A stretch of DNA of 36,925 nucleotides from Halieaceae bacterium UBA4438 (GCA_002390485.1 DGPO01000057.1:20854-57778); one strand, 5' to 3'. Positions 9,092 through 19,036 are shown, counted from the first letter of the stretch. Numbers and translations are program-made. Notes: a model not told the origin generated them from the sequence alone.

Positions 9092-9750
9092 TGAACGTTC
9101 GTGAGACGTTATTTTCACCCATTATTCAGAACAACCCAATTGCCCTACAGATTTTGGGAATTTGCTCTGCTCTGGCCGTCACGTCGTCGCTGCAAGTCAG
9201 TCTGGTGATGTCGGTTGCGCTCACTGCCGTGACGGCATTCTCGTCGTTTTTTATCTCCAGTATTCGCATGTTTATTCCGTCGAGTATCCGAATCATTGTT
9301 CAGATGACGATTATCGCCTCACTGGTGATCGTGGTGGACCAAATACTCAAAGCGGTTGCTTACGACATCTCCAAGCAGTTGAGTGTGTTCGTTGGTTTGA
9401 TCATTACCAATTGCATTGTGATGGGGCGAGCGGAAGCGTTCGCGATGAAAAACCCACCGATTCCCAGTTTTTTAGATGGCTTGGGTAACGGTTTAGGGTA
9501 CTCCTTCGTCTTGATCGTCATCGGTGTGGTCAGAGAACTATTCGGTGCGGGTTCGCTAATGGGTATTGAGATTCTTCCGTTGGTCACTGAAGGGGGCTGG
9601 TACAACCCTAATGGTTTGCTGTTATTACCGCCCAGTGCTTTTTTCTTAATCGGCTTCCTGATTTGGGCCATCCGCGCCGTGCAGACCGCGCAGGTTGAAG
9701 AGCCCGAGTTCAAGATCGCCAAGCACACGGTTTCCGAGGAGGGCGCGTAA
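9091..9750 (+). CDS. nqrD: Na+-NQR subunit D (membrane)
   Basis: A 219-residue integral membrane subunit, homologous to NqrE and RnfA/E, mostly hydrophobic. It carries the two half-channel cysteines that with those of NqrE ligate the intramembrane [2Fe-2S] centre: Cys25 in [12 protein letters not shown] and Cys108 in [15 protein letters not shown]. The segment [19 protein letters not shown] is typical of the family. The start ATG overlaps the nqrC stop by one base and the stop overlaps the nqrE ATG by one base, so stoichiometric coupled translation is likely. Confidence 0.97.
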   Translation: MNVRETLFSPIIQNNPIALQILGICSALAVTSSLQVSLVMSVALTAVTAFSSFFISSIRMFIPSSIRIIVQMTIIASLVIVVDQILKAVAYDISKQLSVFVGLIITNCIVMGRAEAFAMKNPPIPSFLDGLGNGLGYSFVLIVIGVVRELFGAGSLMGIEILPLVTEGGWYNPNGLLLLPPSAFFLIGFLIWAIRAVQTAQVEEPEFKIAKHTVSEEGA

Positions 9751-10358
9751 TGGAACATTACTTGAGTCTATTTATTCGCGCTGTATTCATCGAGAACATG
9801 GCGCTCGCATTCTTTTTAGGTATGTGTACATTTCTCGCTGTCTCTAAAAAGATCTCGGCAGCGTTTGGTTTGGGTATAGCGGTCGTTGTTGTTTTGACCA
9901 TTACCGTGCCAGTCAATAATCTCATCTATCAAAACTTGCTCGCAGACGGGGCATTGGCTTGGGCGGGCTACCCAGACTTAGACCTGAGTTTCTTGGGGTT
10001 GCTGTCTTACATCGGCGTCATCGCTGCGCTGGTGCAAATCCTTGAAATGTTTTTAGACCGATACGTCCCGGCGCTGTATTCGGCGCTCGGCGTGTTCCTG
10101 CCCTTGATTACTGTGAACTGTGCGATTTTAGGCGCGTCCCTGTTTATGGTGGAGCGAAGCTATAACTTTGGCGAGAGTGTCGTCTTCGGCTTTGGCTCAG
10201 GTGTGGGCTGGGCGCTCGCGATTGTTGCGCTTGCGGGGATTCGCGAAAAGCTCAAATACAGTGATGTGCCCGACGGGTTGCAGGGCCTCGGAATAACCTT
10301 TATCACTGTGGGATTGATGTCGTTGGGCTTCATGTCTTTCGGTGGTATCGATATTTAA
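9750..10358 (+). CDS. nqrE: Na+-NQR subunit E (membrane)
   Basis: A 202-residue partner of NqrD with the same inverted six-helix design. It has Cys26 in [13 protein letters not shown] (the same number as in Vibrio) and a second cysteine, Cys124, in [14 protein letters not shown], the expected ligands of the intramembrane iron-sulphur centre. The C-terminal [19 protein letters not shown] is conserved. The ATG overlaps the nqrD stop by one base. A gap of 28 bases with an AGGAG ribosome site separates it from nqrF. Confidence 0.97.
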   Translation: MEHYLSLFIRAVFIENMALAFFLGMCTFLAVSKKISAAFGLGIAVVVVLTITVPVNNLIYQNLLADGALAWAGYPDLDLSFLGLLSYIGVIAALVQILEMFLDRYVPALYSALGVFLPLITVNCAILGASLFMVERSYNFGESVVFGFGSGVGWALAIVALAGIREKLKYSDVPDGLQGLGITFITVGLMSLGFMSFGGIDI

Positions 10359-10386
10359 TTAGCTGCATTAGCTCTAGGAGAGTCTT

Positions 10387-11610
10387 GTGTTTACAACTAT
10401 TTTCTTTGGCGTAGGTATGTTTACCGCAGTGGTGGTCGCCTTGGTAATGGTCATTTTGGCGGCGCGCAGCAAGTTGGTTGCGACTGGAAATATCAGCATA
10501 GAGATCAATGGGGGCAAGACGATACAGGTGCCGGCAGGTGGCAAGTTGCTCCAGACCTTGGCCGATGCCGATTTGTTCTTGGCCAGTGCCTGTGGTGGCG
10601 GTGGCACCTGCGCGCAGTGCAAGTGCATTGTTGCAGAGGGTGGTGGGACGCTGCTACCCACGGAAGAGAGTCATTTTACTCGACGAGAAGCCAACGAAGG
10701 CTGGCGGCTTTCCTGCCAAACACCCGTCAAGCAGGATCTAAAGATTGAGATCCCCGAAGAGGTCTTTGGCGTTAAACAGTGGGAGTGCACGGTTGAGTCG
10801 AACGATAATGTCGCGACGTTCATTAAAGAATTGGTACTGCGACTGCCCGAGGGCGAGGCTTGCGACTTCCGAGCGGGAGGCTATGTCCAATTAGAGTGTC
10901 CTCCGCACGCAGTGAAGTTCTCTGATTTCGATATCGGTGAGGAGTACCGCGGTGACTGGGAACACTTTGGCTTCTTCAAGCTCGAGTCTGCATCTCCGGA
11001 GACCACTATTCGAGCCTACTCAATGGCTAACTACCCAGAAGAGAAGGGTGTCGTAAAGTTTAACATCCGAGTAGCCACACCCCCGCCCCGTACCGAGGGG
11101 TTGCCCCCTGGTGTGATGTCGAGCTGGGCGTTTGGCCTCAAGCCGGGCGATACCGTGAACGTTTACGGTCCTTTTGGCGAGTTTTTTGCCAAGGAAACCG
11201 AAGCGGAGATGGTCTTTATTGGCGGTGGCGCCGGCATGGCGCCCATGCGGTCGCACCTATTTGATCAACTTCGCAGGCTCGATACTAATCGCAAGATTTC
11301 GTTTTGGTACGGTGCGCGCTCGCTTCGAGAAATGTTCTATGTTGAAGACTACGACACGCTTGCGGCCGAAAACGATAACTTTGATTGGCACGTGGCGCTC
11401 TCGGATCCCCAGCCTGAAGACGATTGGGATGGATTGACGGGTTTTATTCACAATGTGTTGTTTGAGCAGTATCTCAAAGCGCATCCAGCACCCGAGGATT
11501 GCGAATACTACATGTGCGGGCCACCCATGATGAATAAGGCGTGTATTGAGATGCTTCTGGATCTAGGCGTCGAACGCGAGAACATTTTCTTAGATGATTT
11601 TGGCGGTTAA
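10387..11610 (+). CDS. nqrF: Na+-NQR subunit F (NADH dehydrogenase, FAD and 2Fe-2S)
   Basis: The electron-entry subunit, 407 residues. An N-terminal membrane anchor (residues about 3 to 26) is followed by a ferredoxin domain with ligands Cys69, Cys75, Cys78 and Cys110 ([13 protein letters not shown] and SCQTP), one position off the Vibrio numbering. The FAD domain has [13 protein letters not shown]. The NADH domain has [12 protein letters not shown] and [18 protein letters not shown], and the protein ends FLDDFGG as usual for the family. The start is a GTG at 10387 with CTAGGAG nine bases upstream. Its last 17 bases overlap the apbE start. Confidence 0.98.
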   Translation: MFTTIFFGVGMFTAVVVALVMVILAARSKLVATGNISIEINGGKTIQVPAGGKLLQTLADADLFLASACGGGGTCAQCKCIVAEGGGTLLPTEESHFTRREANEGWRLSCQTPVKQDLKIEIPEEVFGVKQWECTVESNDNVATFIKELVLRLPEGEACDFRAGGYVQLECPPHAVKFSDFDIGEEYRGDWEHFGFFKLESASPETTIRAYSMANYPEEKGVVKFNIRVATPPPRTEGLPPGVMSSWAFGLKPGDTVNVYGPFGEFFAKETEAEMVFIGGGAGMAPMRSHLFDQLRRLDTNRKISFWYGARSLREMFYVEDYDTLAAENDNFDWHVALSDPQPEDDWDGLTGFIHNVLFEQYLKAHPAPEDCEYYMCGPPMMNKACIEMLLDLGVERENIFLDDFGG

Positions 11611-12661
11611 ACAGCGTTTGAACTGCATTGCCAGGCCAGCCATCGTGCTGGCCTTTTTGCTTTGTTTGGGGGCGTGTGACTCGAGTCCGAAGAAGGTCCA
11701 GCTTCAGGGCGGTGTATTTGGTACCACCTGGCATGTTACCTATCACGGTGAACCTGACGGGCTCACCGATAACGATGTTGAAGCGGCCATCACGAGCGCT
11801 TTCTCCGTTGTCGATGACAGTATGAACAACTACCGCGCATCGTCCACGCTCAGTCAATTGAACAGGCTGCCTGCAGGACAGATATTTGAGGTGGACTGGG
11901 ACTTTGCGCTTGTTTTCAATGCCGCACTCGACATTCATCACGCAACCGCGGGTGCCTACGATCCTTCAGTATCACCCCTGATTAATCTTTGGGGCTTTGG
12001 CCCTGAGGGTGTGACTGAAAGCCCCACAGATGACCAGCTCGCCATTGCCAGATCGCACAGTGGCCTTAATCAGTTCGCTTGGGACCTTTCGGACCGCAGT
12101 TTTTTGAAACGAAATACACGCGCAACGCTCGATTTTTCATCGATCGCCAAGGGTTACGCGGTTGATCTTGCAGGCGATGCGCTGGATGAAATCGGTGTCG
12201 CGAACTTCATGCTCGAGGTCGGTGGTGAAATTCAAACCAGGGGGGTTAGTCCGAGAGGTGATCACTGGCGACTCGCTATTGAGAATCCAATTCGGGCGGG
12301 CGTTGGCAAGCCCTATGCGGCCGTATCCGTCACTGATGTGGGTATTGCCACGAGCGGTAATTACCGTAATTTTTTTGAGGTCGACGGAAAGCGATTTTCG
12401 CACTTGATCGATCCGAGAACCGGTTACCCGATAGAGCACGATCTCGTATCCGCAACAGTCATCCACCCATCGACGATGGTCGCGGATGCCTGGGCGACAG
12501 CCCTAATGGTGGTTGGTACGACCGAGGCACTTCGCCTGGCGAATCTTTACGACTTGAGTGTTTACTTGATTTCTCGCAATGGTGAACAGCTGATAAGCTC
12601 ACACAACCAAGGCATGAGCCGCTGGCTGAAAGCGTCAGATAATGGAGAGACAATCCCTTGA
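11594..12661 (+). CDS. apbE: FAD:protein FMN transferase ApbE (lipoprotein)
   Basis: Transfers FMN from FAD onto the Thr of the SGAT motifs of NqrB and NqrC. The 355-residue product starts with a signal peptide ending in the lipobox LGAC (Cys at about residue 28) followed by Asp. By the E. coli rule an Asp at +2 keeps a lipoprotein in the inner membrane, where its substrates are. Family motifs are present: [40 protein letters not shown], and [20 protein letters not shown] with PRTGYPI. The Ala/Thr-rich metal-binding end ([14 protein letters not shown]) is intact. The start lies 17 bases inside nqrF, in another frame, and the stop overlaps the nqrM start (TTGA). Confidence 0.96.
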   Translation: MILAVKQRLNCIARPAIVLAFLLCLGACDSSPKKVQLQGGVFGTTWHVTYHGEPDGLTDNDVEAAITSAFSVVDDSMNNYRASSTLSQLNRLPAGQIFEVDWDFALVFNAALDIHHATAGAYDPSVSPLINLWGFGPEGVTESPTDDQLAIARSHSGLNQFAWDLSDRSFLKRNTRATLDFSSIAKGYAVDLAGDALDEIGVANFMLEVGGEIQTRGVSPRGDHWRLAIENPIRAGVGKPYAAVSVTDVGIATSGNYRNFFEVDGKRFSHLIDPRTGYPIEHDLVSATVIHPSTMVADAWATALMVVGTTEALRLANLYDLSVYLISRNGEQLISSHNQGMSRWLKASDNGETIP

Positions 12662-12882
12662 TTTTTGTAATTAGCTTTTTAGTCTTTGCGCTTATCATCG
12701 CGGCGATGGCCGTCGGTGTTATCGCAGGGCGCGCACCGATAAAAGGGTCTTGTGGTGGTATTGGGGCGCTTGGTATTGATCAGTCTTGTGACCTCTGCGG
12801 GGGGGATCCCCAGCGCTGCGAGACCGAATCGCGCTCTGCGGATGATGCAGGTGCGACGTTATTTGACCCCAACGAGCGCTGA
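12658..12882 (+). CDS. nqrM: NqrM, Na+-NQR iron-sulphur maturation factor (DUF539)
   Basis: A 74-residue protein with one N-terminal membrane helix ([20 protein letters not shown]) and a cysteine-rich tail containing GSCGG and CDLCGGDPQRC. Four cysteines after a single helix is the DUF539/NqrM signature; the family is needed to assemble the iron centre between NqrD and NqrE. The start is a TTG (12658-12660) eight bases behind GGAGAG; no in-frame ATG is available. It overlaps the apbE stop by four bases and the lolC start by one base, so it physically joins the nqr and lol blocks. Confidence 0.93.
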   Translation: MIFVISFLVFALIIAAMAVGVIAGRAPIKGSCGGIGALGIDQSCDLCGGDPQRCETESRSADDAGATLFDPNER

Positions 12883-14120
12883 TGCTGAGATCGATCGAAC
12901 TCGACATTGCCAGGCGACTGAGTTTCAGTAACCAACAGCGCGCCTTCACACGCTGGGTGGCTGGCTTCGCAGCCCTAGGCATGGCACTGGGTGTGGCCAG
13001 TCTTATTGTGGTGCTTTCCGTGATGAATGGTTTAGCCGGCGAGCTGACGGGTCGACTGTTAAATGCCATTCCACACGTTGAACTTCGATTTCAGGACTAC
13101 GACGGCGATGCCCAAGCACTCGCAGCGAGGGTTGAATCATCCCAGCCGGGCATCATTGCTGCACCGTACGTTAAGCGCCAGGTGATGACGCGTAGTGATT
13201 TTGGAACCAGTGGTGCGGAATTAATGGGCCTTGGGACAGGATCGATCCAACTGCTCAATGTGCGTGTCGTTGACGGCAGCCTGCAAGGGGTCATGACTCA
13301 GCCGTACCACATTGCGCTCGGCGCCGTGCTGGCCAATTCGCTAGGCGTCGGTATCGGTGACTCAGTTGAGGTGGTTTTACCACGCCTTTCCATTACGCCA
13401 TTTGGCGTATTACCCCGGTATCGGAAGTTACGTGTGGGGGCTGTAGTGTCTGTCGGCGCCTCGCCCGATGCATCGCTAGCGGTCACCTCACTTGAGACCA
13501 TGAAAAAGTTAAGTGGCGTCGCCTATGTGGATGGTATTCGTCTCCAGTTGGACGACCCTGATAGCGCCGACAGTGTCGCGCAACGCCTTGAGGGCGAGTA
13601 TCGAGGGCGTATCAATGCGGTCACGTGGACAGAGTCCTATGGATCCTTGTTCTCAGCGATTCGGATGGAGAAGATAATGGTGAGTATTTTGCTCTCTGCG
13701 CTGATTGCGGTTGCCGCTTTTAACGTAGTGTCATCATTGACGATGTCGGTGGCAGAAAAGCGATCTGATATTGCGTCGCTTCGGGTGCTCGGTCTGACCG
13801 CCGCAGGGGTGCGTCGCATTTTTCTGTTGCACGGTTTGATGCTGGCGACGTTCGGAATTGCACTGGGTACGGTCATTGGGGTGCTCATGAGTTTAAATTT
13901 GGGGTCACTGATGGGGCTTTTAGAGCGGGTCTTCGGTTGGACGCTGTTTGATCCAAGTGTGTATTACATTGGGGGATTACCCACTGACTTGCAGGGCACT
14001 GACATCGGCTGGGTAGTGAGCATGGCGCTTGCACTCAGCTTGGTTGCCGCGGTCTACCCAGCCCATCGCGCAAGTAAAATATTGCCAGTCGCGGCATTGG
14101 ACGGATTGGAGGCTTTTTGA
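12882..14120 (+). CDS. lolC: Lipoprotein-releasing ABC transporter permease LolC
   Basis: One of two LolC/E-type permeases that with LolD extract outer-membrane lipoproteins from the inner membrane and pass them to LolA. The 412-residue product has a first helix at about 27 to 50 leading into SVMNGLAGELTGRLLNAIPHV, a large periplasmic domain (about 55 to 260), and three C-terminal helices (about 264-290, 315-345, 375-400) of the FtsX/MacB fold. AEKRSDIASLRVLG is the cytoplasmic coupling element. The ATG overlaps the nqrM stop by one base. It is paired with LolD and a second permease in the classical C-D-E order, so LolC is the natural name, although the two permeases are hard to tell apart by eye. 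Confidence 0.93.
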   Translation: MLRSIELDIARRLSFSNQQRAFTRWVAGFAALGMALGVASLIVVLSVMNGLAGELTGRLLNAIPHVELRFQDYDGDAQALAARVESSQPGIIAAPYVKRQVMTRSDFGTSGAELMGLGTGSIQLLNVRVVDGSLQGVMTQPYHIALGAVLANSLGVGIGDSVEVVLPRLSITPFGVLPRYRKLRVGAVVSVGASPDASLAVTSLETMKKLSGVAYVDGIRLQLDDPDSADSVAQRLEGEYRGRINAVTWTESYGSLFSAIRMEKIMVSILLSALIAVAAFNVVSSLTMSVAEKRSDIASLRVLGLTAAGVRRIFLLHGLMLATFGIALGTVIGVLMSLNLGSLMGLLERVFGWTLFDPSVYYIGGLPTDLQGTDIGWVVSMALALSLVAAVYPAHRASKILPVAALDGLEAF

Positions 14121-14794
14121 TGGTCATTTTGTCAGCCCGCGCAGTGACCAAAACCTACCCCGCATCGGCGGGTCCAGTTTCCGTACTGAGTAATCTAGAC
14201 TTCGAACTGGCGTCGGGGGACAGGGTCGCAATCGTGGGGACGTCTGGCGCCGGGAAATCGACACTACTCAATATATTGGGTGGTTTAGACACGCCGAGCG
14301 CCGGCGTTGTTCATTTGGGCACGAAAGAACTCACCTCGTTGAACGAAACTGAACTGTGCCAGTGGCGGAATCAAAACCTTGGCTTCGTCTTCCAATTTCA
14401 TCATTTAATGCCAGAGTTTACTGCGCTCGAGGCAGTAGCGATGCCCGCACGTATCGGCGGCATTTCGCAGCGAGAGGCGTCGGCTTCAGCCGAAGCGCTG
14501 CTGGCCCGTCTGGGGTTGTCTGAGCGGATGCATCATCGGCCCAGTCAATTGTCGGGCGGGGAGCGGCAACGCGTGGCTATTGCGCGCGCATTGATTAATC
14601 GCCCCTTGTGCGTGCTCATGGACGAACCCACGGGAAATTTAGACCCGCATACGGCGGAGTCGGTCATGGCCCTGATGCGTGAACTTGACTTCCAAAGCAC
14701 CGCGCTTGTCGTAGTGACACATGACCCACACGTTGCCGAGCGCATGGATCGTCAGTACCGACTGTCCGATGGCAAACTCAGTTTGACCGCATAA
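14120..14794 (+). CDS. lolD: Lipoprotein-releasing ABC transporter ATPase LolD
   Basis: The cytoplasmic ATPase of LolCDE. Its 224 residues have Walker A GTSGAGKST, Q-loop VFQFHHLMPEFTALEAVAMP (LolD-typical), signature LSGGERQRVAIARAL, Walker B VLMDEPTGNLD and the H-loop VVVTHD. The ATG at 14120 has TGGAGG seven bases upstream and overlaps the lolC stop (TGATG); a TTG three bases earlier is in frame but less likely. lolE follows after two bases. Confidence 0.97.
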   Translation: MVILSARAVTKTYPASAGPVSVLSNLDFELASGDRVAIVGTSGAGKSTLLNILGGLDTPSAGVVHLGTKELTSLNETELCQWRNQNLGFVFQFHHLMPEFTALEAVAMPARIGGISQREASASAEALLARLGLSERMHHRPSQLSGGERQRVAIARALINRPLCVLMDEPTGNLDPHTAESVMALMRELDFQSTALVVVTHDPHVAERMDRQYRLSDGKLSLTA

Positions 14795-14796
14795 CT

Positions 14797-16008
14797 ATGA
14801 GGTGGCCCACTCGCTTTCACTGGGAAATAGCCGCTCGACAAGCACTCGATCCAGGTCTTGGTCTTTCCGCCTTTCTCTCAAAACTATCGATCGTTGGCAT
14901 GCTGATTGCCGTTTCGCTCCTGCTCGCAGCCTTATCGGTGATGAATGGCTTTGAGCGAGAGATGCGGGTAAGAATTCTGAATCTTGTGCCACATGTCACC
15001 GTTCGAGGCTTTGCCATGGACAGCGAATGGCAGCAGGTTGCCGATGAGGTAGAGCCGATTGAGTCGGTGACGCGTCACTCCCAGTTCAGTGACATCGACG
15101 CATTGTTCACGATCCGCGGCGAGGCGAGAGTCGTTCGTCTCATTATTGCCGACAGCAGTGCCTTGAATGGCCTCGAGAGCTACATCACGCCGACCAGTGA
15201 GCGTATCTCCTCCGATGAATTGATCCTGGGAGGCGCGCTTTCCGAAGAGCTGAATTTGCGTGTGGGTGATGTTGTCTCGGTGTTGCTGTCGGGTGGAACA
15301 GGACGTAAAACGCTGATTCCTCGGAACCTTAAATTGGTAGCAACGCTTAATTCTGAAACTGAGATCGATCGCTATTTCGCGTTCAGTGGTCAGGGTATGA
15401 ACACGACGCAAGCACTCGCTAATAAGGCGCATGCCATAACGCTTGCTGATCCACTGCAGGCTCGCGTGTTTGCAGCGACGCTCCGGCAAACCTTGTCATC
15501 GCAATTTTGGGTGTCGGATTGGACCGAGAGTCAGGGCAATTTGTACCAGGCCATTCAACTCTCGCGACAGATCGTGTCGCTGATGCTGGCTTCGTTGTTG
15601 TTGATCGCGATCTTCAACATCGTTACGTCGCTCGTGCTCGTTGCTTCTGATCGGTCCGCTTCCTCAGCGATGCTGAGAGCAATGGGCGCAAGCAGAGGTG
15701 ATATCAGCACCATCTTTGTCATTCAGGGAACGATTATCGGCGTTGGAGGTGCTGCGCTGGGTGCACTTTTGGGCGTCGTATTGGCTGTGAGTGCGCCTTA
15801 TCTCGTTTCCCTGGTGGAGTCGCTGCAGGGTGCAGCGCTTCTCGATACACGTGTTTATCCTCTGGCTTATGTCCCGGTTGATCTTCGTCTTAGGGATTTT
15901 ATTTTGGTTCCGAGTCTGGCATTTGTTCTGTCGGTAATATCGTGTGCTGTTCCCGCGATTACTGCGTCACGCTTGCCCATCAGCCAAGGGCTCATGCAGA
16001 GTCGCTAG
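14797..16008 (+). CDS. lolE: Lipoprotein-releasing ABC transporter permease LolE
   Basis: The second LolC/E-family permease, 403 residues, with one N-terminal helix (about 30-48), the motif SVMNGFEREMRVRILNLVPHV, a periplasmic domain and three C-terminal helices. Position three in lolC-lolD-lolE supports the name. No clear ribosome site precedes the ATG, which is two bases past the lolD stop, so translation probably depends on re-initiation. The gene ends with TAG within CTAG, shared with the stop of the convergent DUF2062 gene. This closes a 10.2-kb run of genes that starts at nqrA. Confidence 0.93.
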   Translation: MRWPTRFHWEIAARQALDPGLGLSAFLSKLSIVGMLIAVSLLLAALSVMNGFEREMRVRILNLVPHVTVRGFAMDSEWQQVADEVEPIESVTRHSQFSDIDALFTIRGEARVVRLIIADSSALNGLESYITPTSERISSDELILGGALSEELNLRVGDVVSVLLSGGTGRKTLIPRNLKLVATLNSETEIDRYFAFSGQGMNTTQALANKAHAITLADPLQARVFAATLRQTLSSQFWVSDWTESQGNLYQAIQLSRQIVSLMLASLLLIAIFNIVTSLVLVASDRSASSAMLRAMGASRGDISTIFVIQGTIIGVGGAALGALLGVVLAVSAPYLVSLVESLQGAALLDTRVYPLAYVPVDLRLRDFILVPSLAFVLSVISCAVPAITASRLPISQGLMQSR

Positions 16009-16541
16009 CGGCGGGACAATTTTCGCTCTCGTCGTCGTTGTGCGCGCTCCGCGATTCGTTGGCTAATGCGAAATCGCCACAAGCCGTCGGCCACAAAATA
16101 ACCCACAAACGCGCAAGCGATTCCCATGACCAGGCAGCCGAGCAAAAATGGTGGCCAGATGCGTAGAATTTCCGGATTCAGTGGATCCAGCCAGTTAATC
16201 GCGGACACGTCGATCGGGGGTGTGCCGAGCAGCGCGCTCCCAATAAGGTAAGCAGCAACATAGATGACTGGCATGGTAAGGGGGTTCGTGACAAAGATCA
16301 GTGAGAATGACAGTGGCACGTTAGCACCCACACGGATCGCAATGAGCACGGCGACAATCATCTGGCCGGGTAAGGGGACCATTGCACAAAACAGCCCAAT
16401 TGCCGCGGCGCGAGCGATTGAGGTGCGACTGATGTGCCACAGCTCGCGCCGTTCCAAAACATTTTTGAGAAAGCCGAGCCCTTTCACCTCCTTGAGGTGA
16501 GTGGGAGAGGGTAGGAATTTTCGAAGGGACCGCTTGGGCAT
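16005..16541 (-). CDS. DUF2062 family membrane protein
   Basis: A 178-residue integral membrane protein. After a basic N-terminus (MPKRSLRKFLPSP) it has the DUF2062 core: SRTSIARAAAIGLFCAMVP, PGQMIVAVLIAIRVGANVPLS, TNPLTMPVIYVAAYLIGSALLG, and a last helix near PPFLLGCLVMGIACAFVGYF, ending in an Arg-rich tail. The biochemical function of the family is not established. In pseudomonads it also sits between lolE and comEC. It converges on lolE with a 4-base overlap and is divergent from comEC with 117 bases between. Confidence 0.88.
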   Translation of the reverse strand: MPKRSLRKFLPSPTHLKEVKGLGFLKNVLERRELWHISRTSIARAAAIGLFCAMVPLPGQMIVAVLIAIRVGANVPLSFSLIFVTNPLTMPVIYVAAYLIGSALLGTPPIDVSAINWLDPLNPEILRIWPPFLLGCLVMGIACAFVGYFVADGLWRFRISQRIAERAQRRRERKLSRR

Positions 16542-16658
16542 AAGTGACGCTTTTCTATTCTCCAGTGAGGGTCAATATCACTAATTGTCGTTAAAACCGA
16601 CCAAGGCTCTCTGCGTTTAGCATTTTGCCAACAAAAGTCATGGTGTGTTGCACTCAGT

Positions 16659-18971
16659 ATGAGGCCCATGAAAAGCCACCGCCACTTGCGAATGAGTGAA
16701 ATCTCACAATTTTTGACACTGAATCGCGCTTCATTACTCTTTATGGGCACAGTGCTGTTCTCTATTGTGCTTCCCAGTTCGCTGTTTTGGCCCGTGACAA
16801 TGGGTATCGCTATCTGCGCGCTTCGGATGACCCGTCAAAGACGAGCGAGTTTTGCCGTGGGCAGTGGATTATTAGTGGGTACGTTCCACTACCTCGATGT
16901 CACGGCATCGCAATTAACCCATGGGTGCCTGCAGGACGAGATTAAAATCCGTGCTGAGGTGGTGGCGTTCCCTAGGGTGGTTGAAACACCTCATCGCGAT
17001 CGACTGAACCTACTGACCCTCAAGGTCCTTGATTTAGATTCGGTCAACTGTGTCGGTATCCGTCGGATTTCTGCGATGCATCCTTTCAAGTCGGCCGAGG
17101 TGGTCCCGCAATTAGGCGATTTGATCGAGGCACGGGTTCGTTTAAAGCGCCATGACACACGTTGGAGTCAGGGAGGGTTACCTGGCAGCGTTCGATTTTT
17201 GTCATCGAGTCTGGACGCACGAGCTTCCATCAGAGACTTTGCTGTTATAAAGCCCGCATCGACGCTGAGCACGGCAACCCTTCGAACGAACCTGAGCCGC
17301 GCGATTGAGGGCGCCACCCATTCTGAAATTTCACGACGTCTACTTCTAGCACTGTTGCTGGGGCGCCAAGACGTCCTCAGCCAACCTGATTGGGATCTTC
17401 TGCGGCGCTTTAGCTTGACCCATGTATTCGTAGTGAGTGGGCTGCACGTCAGTCTGGTGGCAGTTTGGGTGGCGTTCGTATTGTCGCTACCGAGACGACT
17501 CTTTTGTCTGGCGGGTGACCGAGGAGGTCTTTTGACCGCCTTTGTCGGAGTGAGTGTCGCGGCGATTTTTTACGTTACGTTGACCGGAAGTTCGCTTCCT
17601 GCACAAAGAGCCCTGTGGATGACATTATTAGGCTTCTTCGCACGCGCCATACTTTGGCGCTGCGATCCTGCCTCCGTTCTTTGTGTCGCCGCAGCCGTAT
17701 TGATCGCTCTCAATCCCTGGAGCGCACTGACTCCCGGGTTTTGGCTGAGCATTGTATTGACCGGGTTTATTTTGCGCGAACTCAATAGATCAAACCCAAA
17801 TGGTTTTTGGGCCTGGTTGCGGTTAAACATCGTCCTTGCGCTTACATCATCGGTTTTGTCGGTGATCTTCTTTCAGCAGTTCTCGCTCGCGGCGGTGCCC
17901 GCAAACCTCGTTTTAGTGCCGCTACTGACCAACCTTATTCTACCACTTGGGTTATTTGCGTTGATTCTTCAGGGCATTAACGGCGATTTAGCCGGTTTTT
18001 TGATTTCGTTGTGTAGTGAATTTCTTGACGTATTTTTAGCCGGAGTATCGGCAGTGGATGTCCATTCGGGGGCTTGGTTCATGACCTCAGTCTGGTTGCA
18101 TACAGGCATACTCTTGCTCTTCGCGTGCGCGGTGCTCTGCACTTTACTCGCTGCAAAGGCCCGACTGTTGGTCTCACTTGTGCTGTTATTAACGCTCAGC
18201 GCCTCTTCCAGCGGAGATGCTCGCTTTAGGTTGGAGTTTGCAGATGTGGGGCAGGCGACACTTGTCATCGCACGAATATCCGACGTGGTTATGATTTACG
18301 ACACGGGGGGGGTGAGCTGGAGCGGTAGTGTTGGGTTTGAGCGGGACGTCCTTGGCAGGCTTAAAACGCTTGGTATCCACGAGGTCGATCTCTTAATTGT
18401 AAGTCACGGCGACCTTGATCATGCCGGAGGCCTATCATCGTTACTTTCTCATTTTAGTGTTAAGACGCATCTGGGCTTTAATGGGAAGCCGTGCAGGGTC
18501 GGGCAAGAGATTGCTCTCGGAAAGTTTTTAGTGGTTTCAATGCTTTCCGGTACGGGGCACAGTGCGCTCAACACCAATGCGGATTCCTGTGTGGTGAGGC
18601 TGGCGGTGCATGGAAGACAAATCATAATGCCGGGCGACATTCCGACGGCCATTGAGATGAGTCTTATTGCAGATCAGCAGATAAAAGCCCCGGTAGACCT
18701 GCTACTTGCGCCGCATCACGGCTCCAACTCTTCCAGCAGTCCAAGCTTTATCGACGCTCTCAGCCCGAAAGCGGTGTTTTTCACCACGAAATTAGACAAC
18801 CAGTTTGGCCACCCGCATCCTTCAGTGATCAGTCGTTACCAACGGCGAGGATCGCAATTATGGGACACTGGGCTTTTTGGTGGCATCAGCGTCATTGTCA
18901 GGCCAAACAGTAAATTGTCGATCAAGCCTCAGAGACAGACTTTTTCTCCTTATTGGACGGCTATTCGATAG
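16659..18971 (+). CDS. comEC: DNA internalisation/competence protein ComEC/Rec2
   Basis: The inner-membrane channel for single-stranded DNA uptake in natural transformation, 770 residues. An N-terminal helix region and DUF4131-like domain lead into the Competence domain (LLLGRQDVLSQPDWDLLRRF, VFVVSGLHVSLV) with many helices. The C-terminal metallo-beta-lactamase domain has SHGDLDHAGGLSSL near residue 582, then LLLAPHHGSNSS and FGHPHPSVISRY. The metal-binding residues of that domain look intact. The start is uncertain: the ATG at 16659 has no ribosome site, an ATG at 16668 has GAGG only three bases ahead, and another lies at 16692. No other competence or pilus gene is in the window. Confidence 0.93.
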   Translation: MRPMKSHRHLRMSEISQFLTLNRASLLFMGTVLFSIVLPSSLFWPVTMGIAICALRMTRQRRASFAVGSGLLVGTFHYLDVTASQLTHGCLQDEIKIRAEVVAFPRVVETPHRDRLNLLTLKVLDLDSVNCVGIRRISAMHPFKSAEVVPQLGDLIEARVRLKRHDTRWSQGGLPGSVRFLSSSLDARASIRDFAVIKPASTLSTATLRTNLSRAIEGATHSEISRRLLLALLLGRQDVLSQPDWDLLRRFSLTHVFVVSGLHVSLVAVWVAFVLSLPRRLFCLAGDRGGLLTAFVGVSVAAIFYVTLTGSSLPAQRALWMTLLGFFARAILWRCDPASVLCVAAAVLIALNPWSALTPGFWLSIVLTGFILRELNRSNPNGFWAWLRLNIVLALTSSVLSVIFFQQFSLAAVPANLVLVPLLTNLILPLGLFALILQGINGDLAGFLISLCSEFLDVFLAGVSAVDVHSGAWFMTSVWLHTGILLLFACAVLCTLLAAKARLLVSLVLLLTLSASSSGDARFRLEFADVGQATLVIARISDVVMIYDTGGVSWSGSVGFERDVLGRLKTLGIHEVDLLIVSHGDLDHAGGLSSLLSHFSVKTHLGFNGKPCRVGQEIALGKFLVVSMLSGTGHSALNTNADSCVVRLAVHGRQIIMPGDIPTAIEMSLIADQQIKAPVDLLLAPHHGSNSSSSPSFIDALSPKAVFFTTKLDNQFGHPHPSVISRYQRRGSQLWDTGLFGGISVIVRPNSKLSIKPQRQTFSPYWTAIR

Positions 18972-19005
18972 CGATTTTCTGGGTGGGTTGCTTGGACGGG
19001 CAGGG

Positions 19006-19011
19006 TATACT
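19006..19011 (+). promoter_or_regulatory. Possible -10 element upstream of exbB
   Basis: A good -10 hexamer, TATACT, lies 25 bases before the exbB ATG in the only sizeable gap (65 bases) between comEC and pgsA. The -35 region at the right distance is poor, so this is a weak suggestion of an internal promoter for the envelope gene block. Confidence 0.3.
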
Positions 19012-19036
19012 CGTCAGAGTTGTCAGAGGGGACGTT

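Noticed and set aside
11474..11941. 155-codon minus-strand frame opposite nqrF/apbE
   Set aside because: Antisense shadow; both plus-strand genes carry intact conserved motifs.
14932..15489. 185-codon minus-strand frame opposite lolE
   Set aside because: Antisense shadow of a conserved gene; no family features or ribosome site.
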